From Thermoanaerobaculia bacterium (lineage in GTDB: Bacteria; Acidobacteriota; Thermoanaerobaculia; UBA5066): a stretch of DNA of 6,431 nt. Positions 1 through 5,190 of the stretch are shown here, one piece after another. The translations under genes were made by a program, and so were the position numbers. A model generated the notes under the pieces. That model was not told the DNA's origin. It made no database searches and saw only the letters and a program-made list of their open reading frames with translations. The DNA lies in assembly GCA_017999215.1 (NCBI GenBank), contig JAGOBQ010000252.1, positions 1 through 6,431 on the forward strand, in the 5' to 3' direction. The stretch's first letter is position 1. The number at the start of each line of letters is the position of its first letter.

Positions 1-1
1 C

Positions 2-985
2 CACTTCCAGGCCGCGCAGCCGACGACGGTGGGCAAGCGCGCCTGCCTCTGGCTCCAGGACCTCGTCCTCGACCACCACGAGCTCGAGCGCCGCGCCGCC
101 GAGCTCCGCTTCCTCGGCTGCAAGGGAGCGACGGGGACGCAGGCCTCGTTCGTCGCCCTCTTCGGAGGCGACGCGGAGAAGGCCGACCTGCTCGACCGGA
201 AGGTGGCCGGGAAGATGGGCTTCCCGAAGCGCCTCCTCGTCTCCGGCCAGACGTACACTCGCAAGCAGGACGCCCTCGTCCTCTCGACCCTCTCCGGCCT
301 CGCCTCCTCGGCTTCGAAGTTCGCTCACGACCTCCGCCTCCTCCAGCACCTGAAGGAGGTCGAGGAGCCGTTCGGCGCCAAGCAGGTCGGCTCGTCGGCG
401 ATGCCCTACAAGCGGAACCCGATGAAGTGCGAGCGGATGAACGCCCTCGCGCGCTGGATCCTGACGACGGCCGAGAACGGCTCCTGGACCCACGCCACGC
501 AGTGGCTCGAGCGGACCCTCGACGACTCCGCGAACCGGCGCCTCGCGCTCGCCGAGTCGTTCCTCGCCGCCGACGCCCTCCTCGTCCTCCAGGAGGCGGT
601 CGTCGACGGGCTCGTCGTCCACCCCGAGGTGATCCGCCGGCGACTCGCCGAGGAGCTCCCGTTCCTCGCGACCGAGAACGTCCTGATGGCGGCCGCGAAG
701 AAGGGAGGCGACCGGCAGGCGCTCCACGAGCGGATCCGCGTCCACGCGCAGGCCGCGGGCGACCGCCTGAAGGCCGCGGGAGGCGAGAACGACCTCCTCG
801 AGCGGATCTCCTCCGACCCGGCGTTCGGCCTCTCTCGCGAGGAGGTGGCGGCGGCGGCCGACCCCCGCCTCTTCCTCGGCCGCGCGCCCGCGCAGGTCGC
901 GGAGTTCCTCGCGGCCGAGGTGGACCCGCTCCTCGCGGCGCGAGCGGAAGCGCTCGAGGGCCGGGCGGTCGAGGTGAAGGTCTGA
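2..985 (+). CDS. purB: Adenylosuccinate lyase, C-terminal part (5' end outside window)
   Basis: Cytoplasmic purine-synthesis enzyme of the fumarase/aspartase superfamily. It splits fumarate from SAICAR and from adenylosuccinate, and works as a homotetramer. The reading frame is already open at base 2, giving HFQAAQPTTVGKR, so the gene begins upstream and the GTG at 29 is an internal Val. The superfamily signature GSSAMPYKRNP is at 389-421; its serine pair (392-397) sits on the mobile catalytic loop. QWLERTLDDSANRR, LPFLATENV and GRAPAQV follow in the expected order. As I recall human ADSL, these blocks (TTVGKR, KGTTGTQASF, QWFERTLDDSANRR, ELPFMATEN, GRAPQQV) match it much more closely than B. 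subtilis- or E. coli-type PurB, so this is the eukaryote-like form. The C-terminus is intact, ending in TGA at 983-985. rlpA follows immediately with overlapping start and stop codons. The identity is secure; the subtype is from memory. Confidence 0.96.
   Translation, partial: HFQAAQPTTVGKRACLWLQDLVLDHHELERRAAELRFLGCKGATGTQASFVALFGGDAEKADLLDRKVAGKMGFPKRLLVSGQTYTRKQDALVLSTLSGLASSASKFAHDLRLLQHLKEVEEPFGAKQVGSSAMPYKRNPMKCERMNALARWILTTAENGSWTHATQWLERTLDDSANRRLALAESFLAADALLVLQEAVVDGLVVHPEVIRRRLAEELPFLATENVLMAAAKKGGDRQALHERIRVHAQAAGDRLKAAGGENDLLERISSDPAFGLSREEVAAAADPRLFLGRAPAQVAEFLAAEVDPLLAARAEALEGRAVEVKV
971..980 (+). promoter_or_regulatory. Ribosome binding site for rlpA, inside the purB end
   Basis: GAGGTGAAGG lies just before the CTG at 982 and contains GAGGTGA, a good anti-SD match about 4 nt from the codon. 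It is also the last coding sequence of purB. It is the main reason, with the signal peptide, to accept a non-ATG start that overlaps the purB stop (CTGA at 982-985). Confidence 0.55.
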
Positions 986-1665
986 GGCTCGCGGCGAGGA
1001 CGGCGTCGCGCGCGGCGCTCGTGGCGCTGGCGCTCGCGGCGGCGTTCCTCCCCGGCTGCTCGTCCCGCCCACCGGCGCGGGGAGCGCCCGACCTCGCTGG
1101 CGAGGGGACGGAGCGCGGGCTCGCCTCCTGGTACGGAGCCGAGTTCGCCGGCCTCCCGACGGCGAGCGGCGAGATCTTCGACCCGACGCGGATCTCCGCA
1201 GCGCACCGCGCCCTCCCGCTCGGCACGATCGTCGACGTGACGAACGAGAAGAACGGCCGCACGGTCCGGGTGAAGGTCAACGACCGGGGGCCGTTCGTCG
1301 CCGGCCGGATCGTCGACCTCTCGCGCGCCGCCGCGGCCGAGATCGACGCCGTCGCCGACGGCGTCGTCCCGGTGACGCTCTCGGTCGTCTCCCTCGGATC
1401 GGGCCGGCGGACGCGGTCCAGGAGATCCGACCCGGGCGATGCCGCGACCGCCTGGGCCGTCCAGGCCGGGGCCTTCGCGAACGCCGAGAACGCCGAGCGG
1501 CTGAGGACGCGCCTCGCGGAACGCTACCCGTCGCCCTGGCTGGAACCGTACCAGGGGCTGACGCGGGTGAAGCTCGGGCCGTATCGCTCGCGCGACGAGG
1601 CGGACGAGGCCTGCGCCGGCCTCGCCGACTTCGGCCTCGCCGGCATCGTCGTCCCTCACGACTAA
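982..1665 (+). CDS. rlpA: RlpA-type septal/cell-wall lytic transglycosylase lipoprotein with SPOR domain
   Basis: Probable outer-membrane lipoprotein that cleaves peptidoglycan glycan strands, as shown for Pseudomonas RlpA on strands stripped of stem peptides. From the CTG at 982 the product is 227 residues. The N-terminus is (M)RLAARTASR, then a hydrophobic stretch, then lipobox LPGC with the lipidated Cys at residue 26 (codon 1057-1059). A double-psi beta-barrel domain spans about residues 48-135 (GLASWYG, TASGE, VNDRGPF). Glu64, His75 and Asp101 have the same spacing (11 and 26) as the E120/H131/D157 set I recall for P. aeruginosa RlpA, so it looks active. A SPOR domain (about 157-226, from AWAVQAGAF) would bind denuded glycan at division sites. 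No ATG, GTG or TTG gives a complete signal peptide; the in-frame GTG at 1021 would lose the positively charged n-region. CTG 982 overlaps the purB stop and has an SD-like stretch before it, so I chose it. Function is well supported; the start is moderately supported. Confidence 0.88.
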   Translation: MRLAARTASRAALVALALAAAFLPGCSSRPPARGAPDLAGEGTERGLASWYGAEFAGLPTASGEIFDPTRISAAHRALPLGTIVDVTNEKNGRTVRVKVNDRGPFVAGRIVDLSRAAAAEIDAVADGVVPVTLSVVSLGSGRRTRSRRSDPGDAATAWAVQAGAFANAENAERLRTRLAERYPSPWLEPYQGLTRVKLGPYRSRDEADEACAGLADFGLAGIVVPHD

Positions 1666-1768
1666 CAGACGGCAACCAGCCACTTCGAAGAGACAGACGG
1701 ACCACCCGTTCCTCTGCCGACCACGAGACGGGCAGTCTGCCTGTTCACATGGGCATTCCTACGTATCT
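1666..1768. other. Convergent intergenic spacer with a weak hairpin
   Basis: This 103-bp spacer separates the rlpA stop from the metallopeptidase stop, so a bidirectional terminator would be expected here. The best local structure I see is GACGGGCA (1727-1734), loop GTC, TGCCTGTT (1738-1745): eight pairs including wobbles. No T-run follows on either strand, so it is not a convincing intrinsic terminator. ACAGACGG also occurs twice, at 1665-1672 and 1693-1700. Nothing else is recognisable. Confidence 0.3.
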
Positions 1769-2971
1769 CTATTCGACACGAAAGTAGACGTCGTAGGTTC
1801 GGATACTCTCCGTCTTGCCGCGCGGTCGCTCGACCAAGGCCGATCCTCGGAAGCGGAAGGAGTTTCCGTACTGATCGACTCTGCGATCGTCGACATACGA
1901 GAGCGAAAGCGAGACGATCCTCTCTGCTTCAAGGCCCTTCAGCTCGAACGACTGCGAGACTCCATCATGGTTGTCGTCAAACCATAGGCGGAGGCTCCCA
2001 AATACAGCGTCTGCGGCGTCAATCTTCCCGTCAGCGTTGCCACCATTCTCCAGTCGGTCGTACCACGAGAGCCCGAGGTAACCATTCGGAGGGGAGATGC
2101 CATCCGGAAGAACCGTATGGTCGCCGAACAACTCTGCGCCGCTTTCAATCCCTCCACTTCCATCGCGGTCGAGCACAAGGAAGGCTGTGCCCGAGTCTTG
2201 TCGCGTCCACCCGGTCAACTGGGGCGTACCGCGGTTCAGCAGGTCAAACCACACCTCCGGCCCCGTGAGTCGAATCGGGCCACCGCGTACGTTGAGGATG
2301 ATTGGACTCCCCCCGTTATACGCGGGACACGCGCCGTCGTTAGCGCATGTGGTACCGCAGACCTCGTAGCAGTAGCTAACGTATACTTCCAACTGCACGT
2401 TGTTCAGCGCGTTCGCTCGCTGGCATTCGTCGCCGTGAACGTAATGGGGCTGAAAGTTCACCCCTGCCATGATGTGGCTACTGCACGCGACGTTATCGAC
2501 ATGCCCCAGACCATAGTAGTGGCCCAGCTCATGTGCGATGAGGCTCCCGAACCCGCCCGGCGTATCGGCGCACGAGATCTGATTCCCGGCCGTGTCGTAC
2601 GCATACTCCCAGACGAAGATCGCGCCCGGCGTATACCCGGCGCAAGTCGTTGGATTCTCTGTACGAAAGCCCGTGAAGTAGTAGATGTTTAGGGTCGAAT
2701 AGGACCCACTTGCAGGCGGCGTCGTCGTAGGGACGGGCACGCCCATTACTGTACCGAAGCCACCACACGCATTGGTCCACATTGACGCAGCCGCCGAAGC
2801 TCCCAGCGGCTGGGGCGAGTTCCACATGCTGGGCTGGACGTTGAGGTAGACGTAGTTGGGCCCGCCGTAGACCCCTCTGAGGTCCGACACGCACTGAGCG
2901 GACGCATCGGGACCGAGGGCGGCCCCCAGAAGTGCGAGAAGCCCGATCAGCGAGAGTCTCATCGGTCTCAT
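1769..2971 (-). CDS. Secreted metzincin-type zinc metallopeptidase with C-terminal calcium-binding module
   Basis: A 400-residue exported protein, probably an endopeptidase acting outside the cytoplasm. It has a Sec signal peptide (MRPMRLSLIGLLALLG, likely cut after ASA, residue 25). The peptidase domain covers about 27-200 and carries HELGHYYGLGH at 147-157, the HExxHxxGxxH zinc motif: His147, His151 and His157 bind zinc and Glu148 is the catalytic base. SSHIMAG (164-170) is the expected Met-turn (Met168). Four cysteines in 201-215 (CYEVCGTTCANDGAC) plus six earlier ones suggest disulfides. Residues about 230-385 form a second module with acidic turns DRDGSGG (268-274), NADGKID (312-318) and DDNHDG (332-337) around SGAELFGD. 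This resembles the calcium-binding tails of bacterial secreted and RTX-like proteins. The ATG at 2971 overlaps the upstream stop as ATGA; Met4 (2962) is an alternative start. The superfamily is clear; M10/M12-like subfamily and substrate are unknown. Confidence 0.88.
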   Translation of the reverse strand: MRPMRLSLIGLLALLGAALGPDASAQCVSDLRGVYGGPNYVYLNVQPSMWNSPQPLGASAAASMWTNACGGFGTVMGVPVPTTTPPASGSYSTLNIYYFTGFRTENPTTCAGYTPGAIFVWEYAYDTAGNQISCADTPGGFGSLIAHELGHYYGLGHVDNVACSSHIMAGVNFQPHYVHGDECQRANALNNVQLEVYVSYCYEVCGTTCANDGACPAYNGGSPIILNVRGGPIRLTGPEVWFDLLNRGTPQLTGWTRQDSGTAFLVLDRDGSGGIESGAELFGDHTVLPDGISPPNGYLGLSWYDRLENGGNADGKIDAADAVFGSLRLWFDDNHDGVSQSFELKGLEAERIVSLSLSYVDDRRVDQYGNSFRFRGSALVERPRGKTESIRTYDVYFRVE

Positions 2972-3816
2972 CGCTCAAACCGCCGCTGAAGAGTCGAAAG
3001 GATCTCGCTCTTCGTTGCCGGAAGTCTCATCGCGAGCTCCTTCGCAGCAGTGTTGCCGAGAGGCGCCACGTCGATGGCGCCGTCGGGACGAAACGTCAGC
3101 GCGGTGCCAACGAGGAACTCACCATCGTTGCCCATTGGGTCGCGCGCAATGACGACCGTCTCCTGCCCAACTTCTGGCAAAGCGTTCGGATACCTGGGGT
3201 CCAGCTTGCATATGCGTTCGTTTCCCACCTGAAACACGCCCACGGGCACGAACACGAAGAATACCTGTCGACCGGTCCGCGCCGCGGAGCCGAAGGAGCG
3301 CTGGACTTCTACCCTCAAGAGGGTGCCGAGTGTCATGCCGTGATACCCATACGAGCGATCGACGACCATCCCAAGGACTGCACCGCTTGCCGAGTCCACG
3401 TCAGGGGGCGGCGCGCTTAGATCGGAGTCCGGCCTGATCGTATGGCATCCTCTGGGAAGCTGGGCAGTCTCCTCCTCCGACGCCCACGGGCCTGGATCGT
3501 GAGAACGAAAGTAGAAGCGCCAGGTAATCGGCTCGTCCCCAGCAGGAACCGGGAGAAACGGAACGGGCTGATCGAGATCCAGCGTGCCTCCCTTAGTCAG
3601 TGCGATGGTGCGGATATCGATCCACAGCGGCGGCGCGTTCATCTGTCCCGCATCCGGTGAACGATGGGATACCCGTAGTTGCGCCTCGATGCGAAGGGGC
3701 ATCTCCTGCTCACGGTCCGGCTGGCGCTCTGCTCGGGCCGGAGCGTTGAAAGTGGTGAACGCAACCAGTCCCAAGAATAGTGCCAGATACGAGCGGTACG
3801 TCGTAGGGTCGTTCAT
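2968..3816 (-). CDS. Exported protein of unknown function, co-translated with the metallopeptidase
   Basis: I do not recognise this 282-residue protein. It starts with a Sec signal peptide: a hydrophobic core at residues 10-22 (YLALFLGLVAFTTF) and a likely cut after ARA (residue 29). The mature part is polar, mixed beta/proline-rich, has only two cysteines (GCHTIRPD, RICKLD) and no second membrane segment. It is probably periplasmic or released. A central stretch (FFVFVPVGVFQVGNERI, then PEVGQETVVIARDP) looks like alternating beta strands, and the C-terminus is a charged helix (LSTLQRRFER). I see no catalytic motif. Its TGA stop (2970-2968) overlaps the ATG of the metallopeptidase as ATGA, so the two are likely made together. 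An accessory role for the peptidase (chaperone, prodomain-like inhibitor, anchor) is possible but is inference only. Codon use is less GC-rich than in purB or the ene-reductase, as for its partner. The start is supported by a strong SD. Confidence 0.8.
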   Translation of the reverse strand: MNDPTTYRSYLALFLGLVAFTTFNAPARAERQPDREQEMPLRIEAQLRVSHRSPDAGQMNAPPLWIDIRTIALTKGGTLDLDQPVPFLPVPAGDEPITWRFYFRSHDPGPWASEEETAQLPRGCHTIRPDSDLSAPPPDVDSASGAVLGMVVDRSYGYHGMTLGTLLRVEVQRSFGSAARTGRQVFFVFVPVGVFQVGNERICKLDPRYPNALPEVGQETVVIARDPMGNDGEFLVGTALTFRPDGAIDVAPLGNTAAKELAMRLPATKSEILSTLQRRFER

Positions 3817-3824
3817 TTGGCACG

Positions 3825-3832
3825 CACCTCCT
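3825..3832 (-). promoter_or_regulatory. Strong Shine-Dalgarno for the exported-protein gene
   Basis: On the minus strand AGGAGGTG precedes the ATG at 3816 by 8 nt. It is a near-complete anti-SD match and fixes the start of the two-gene unit. The downstream peptidase, starting within the ATGA overlap, probably depends on coupling to this initiation. Confidence 0.75.
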
Positions 3833-3834
3833 GC

Positions 3835-4132
3835 ATGAAGAATGACTCTGGCCTTCGAAGAACACTATTGTGGCAGCGCGATGCCGTCAAGAAGAGGTTC
3901 GAAGGGGTTGGAGAAGGAACCGTCTTGAAGGAGTTCGCTGCGGAGGCCGCAGCGAGCATCGCGGCAGTGGCAAGAGTCCGGGTAGCTACATGATGACTGC
4001 ATCGCAGGAATTGTCTTCGGCTTCGATATCACCGTCACCGGCGACACCCAGCGCCGCACCTTCTGGAACTCTGGCGGCGAGCACGTAACGCCCGTGAAAG
4101 CCCTGCGCCATGGACTGCTAGCCTCGCCCTAG
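3835..4132 (+). pseudogene. Possible relic of a small plus-strand gene, frameshifted
   Basis: This stretch has no intact convincing gene, but two adjacent plus-strand frames read like protein. Frame one runs from ATG 3835 to TGA 3991-3993 (52 residues, including LWQRDAVKKRF and LKEFAAEAAASIAAVAR, helix-like). From 3992, in the next frame, it continues DDCIAGIVFGFDITVTGD, then RRTFWNSGGEHVTPVKALRHG, ending at TAG 4130-4132; there is no start codon for this half and a stop at 3983-3985. One single-base change near 3985-3993 would join them into about 98 residues. Codons of the second half are strongly C/G-ending, as in real genes here. The TAG shares the CTAG at 4129-4132 with the peptidase E stop on the other strand. 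No SD precedes 3835. A competing reading is a 64-residue minus-strand frame (GTG 4059 to TAG 3865). No family is recognised; it may also be non-coding. Confidence 0.3.
3862..3890 (-). promoter_or_regulatory. Predicted sigma70-like promoter for the secreted pair
   Basis: Read on the minus strand, TTGACG (3890-3885) is followed after exactly 17 bp by TAGTGT (3867-3862), matching the -35 box at 5/6 and the -10 box at 4/6. It would start transcription near 3855, giving a leader of about 40 nt ahead of the strong SD and the ATG at 3816. Placement and spacing fit the only clear downstream unit. The -10 is imperfect, so this is a prediction. Confidence 0.45.
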
Positions 4133-4845
4133 TGCTTCAGGATCGCCTCGAGCTCCGCGCCCGCCTCGACCTCGAACGGCGCCGCGCCGCGCTTGAACAC
4201 GCGGGCTCCGCGCTCGCCCTGGAGGCGGGAGACGCCGTTCTCGACGCGGAGCCACGCCGGCTCGCGAAGGCCGACGACCGGCACCGGGCTCTCCTCGAGG
4301 TACTGGAGGAGCCGCTCCTCGCGCGTCTCCCCCTTGTGCGTGGAGGCCGGGTCGGGGTCGAGGTAGTGCGGGTTGATCTGGTAGGGGACGAGACCGAGCG
4401 CGAGGAAGTTCGCCGTCGGGACGATCGGCATGTCGTTCGTCGTCCGGATCGACGGGCACGCGACGTTCGTCCCCGCGCTCGAGCCGACGTAGGGCATCCC
4501 CTCGGCGACGCGGTCCCGGATCGGGCCGAGGAGGCCTTCGTCCTGGAGCCACTTCAGGAGCCGGAAGGTGTTGCCGCCGCCCACGAAGACCGCGTCGGCG
4601 CCGCGGACGGCGGCCCGCGGGTCCGGGGCCTGGTGGACGCTGAGGAGCTCGATCCCGAGCGCACCGAAGCGCTCGCGCGCCTTCGCGGCGTAGCCGTCAC
4701 GGTCGGCGAGGGCATACGGGACGAACGTCACCGTCTTCACGCCCGAGAGGAACGAGGCGAGGGCGTCGGCAACGTGGTCGAGGTAGCCGCGGCCGTGGAT
4801 GGTGGAGCTCGAGACGAGGAAGAGCCGGTTTCGCGCGTCGGTCAT
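4129..4845 (-). CDS. pepE: Peptidase E (alpha-aspartyl dipeptidase), family S51
   Basis: Cytoplasmic serine exopeptidase with a class-I-glutaminase-like fold that hydrolyses Asp-X dipeptides. At 238 residues it is close to the roughly 229 of the E. coli enzyme. The nucleophile elbow is GSSAG (121-125) with Ser123. It is followed by RTTNDMPIV (Asp138), QINPH (His160), HKGETREER (170-178) and LREPAW (Glu195). The offsets from the serine (15, 37, then 35 to Glu) equal those of S120/D135/H157/E192 in the enterobacterial enzyme as I recall it, so all active-site residues are present. VFVGGGNTFRLL (87-98) is the typical glycine-rich turn. ATG 4845 gives a natural N-terminus (MTDARNRLFLVSSS), though no good SD precedes it (ACCTCCCGGC). 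It lies 32 nt downstream of the small membrane-protein gene, so the two are probably one transcript. Identity is very secure. Confidence 0.95.
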   Translation of the reverse strand: MTDARNRLFLVSSSTIHGRGYLDHVADALASFLSGVKTVTFVPYALADRDGYAAKARERFGALGIELLSVHQAPDPRAAVRGADAVFVGGGNTFRLLKWLQDEGLLGPIRDRVAEGMPYVGSSAGTNVACPSIRTTNDMPIVPTANFLALGLVPYQINPHYLDPDPASTHKGETREERLLQYLEESPVPVVGLREPAWLRVENGVSRLQGERGARVFKRGAAPFEVEAGAELEAILKH

Positions 4846-4877
4846 GCCGGGAGGTTAGCGTGCCGGGAGGCTCCCCG

Positions 4878-5078
4878 TCAGGCCCGGGCCCGCCCGCCGA
4901 CGAGGCGCGCCGGAAGGAGGAAGAGCGCCCGGGCGAGCCCGACGAGGCCTTCCAGGAGCGCGCCCACGATCCGGAACGGGATCGACAGGAGCCAGAGGAA
5001 GGGCCACGCGAGGAGCGCGAGGACCGCGAGCGGCCAGCAGACGACGAGGAGGAGGAGCCAGAGGAGGAGCTTGACCAT
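4878..5078 (-). CDS. Small hydrophobic membrane protein (66 aa), unknown function
   Basis: This short gene is embedded in longer open frames. From ATG 5078 the product begins MVKLLLWLLLLVVCWPLAVL and continues ALLAWPFLWLLSIPFRIVG. That makes one or two membrane segments over residues 2-34, then a basic/amphipathic helix (about 36-58, with Arg36, Glu43, Arg50) and a basic tail GGRARA, probably facing the cytoplasm. AGGA (5088-5085) sits 6 nt before the ATG inside AGGAAGGGAG, a good SD. The membrane-like composition starts exactly at this Met; upstream residues in the frame are not hydrophobic. I recall similar uncharacterised small proteins with alternating WPL/PFR motifs in several bacterial phyla, but know no function. 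It lies upstream of and in line with peptidase E, and diverges from the ene-reductase. A good real gene, function open. Confidence 0.72.
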   Translation of the reverse strand: MVKLLLWLLLLVVCWPLAVLALLAWPFLWLLSIPFRIVGALLEGLVGLARALFLLPARLVGGRARA

Positions 5079-5190
5079 CTCCCTTCCTGATACGGCGCCG
5101 GGAGGCGCGGGTTCGCGGCGGCTTCGGCGATCTGCCGCGACCCGTCGGCCTATCCGTCGGAGCAGGCCGTCCTTGCCGTAGGCTTCGGGC
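5079..5190. promoter_or_regulatory. Divergent intergenic region, likely carrying promoters for both sides
   Basis: This 112-bp spacer lies between the start of the small membrane protein (minus) and the ene-reductase (plus), so both promoters should be here or nearby. No clear -35/-10 pair stands out on either strand. CCGTCGG is repeated directly at 5142-5148 and 5154-5160, a 12-bp period around CCTAT. That could be an operator-like element or chance in GC-rich DNA. Confidence 0.3.

Noticed and set aside
29..31. GTG as the purB start
   Set aside because: The frame is open to base 2 and upstream residues HFQAAQPTT are part of the conserved enzyme, so the gene is cut by the window edge.
1021..1023. 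GTG as the rlpA start
   Set aside because: It would leave MALALAAAFLPGC without the positively charged n-region, and it lacks the well-placed SD that CTG 982 has.
406..1683. Long minus-strand open frame opposite purB and rlpA
   Set aside because: Arg-rich low-complexity product typical of the antisense of GC-rich genes. The plus strand carries two recognised proteins.
1727..1745. Intrinsic terminator between convergent genes
   Set aside because: An 8-bp stem with several wobbles, a three-base loop and no T-run on either strand.
1663..1750. Integron attC-like site after rlpA (AAC ... GTT)
   Set aside because: The flanking bases do not fit the RYYYAAC/GTTRRRY core sites and no integrase or cassette array is present.
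1683..3861. CTTCGAAGA at both edges of the accessory segment (1683-1691 and 3853-3861) as insertion-site repeats
   Set aside because: Only 9 bp, half of it a palindrome, and CTTCGAAG also occurs inside purB near 312. Chance is likely.
3865..4059. 64-aa minus-strand frame ahead of the secreted pair
   Set aside because: GTG start without a good SD, no recognisable motif, and it overlaps the predicted promoter. Kept only as an alternative reading of the relic region.
4132..5181. Long plus-strand open frame opposite pepE
   Set aside because: Arg/Glu-rich shadow. The minus strand encodes peptidase E with a full catalytic set and the small membrane protein.
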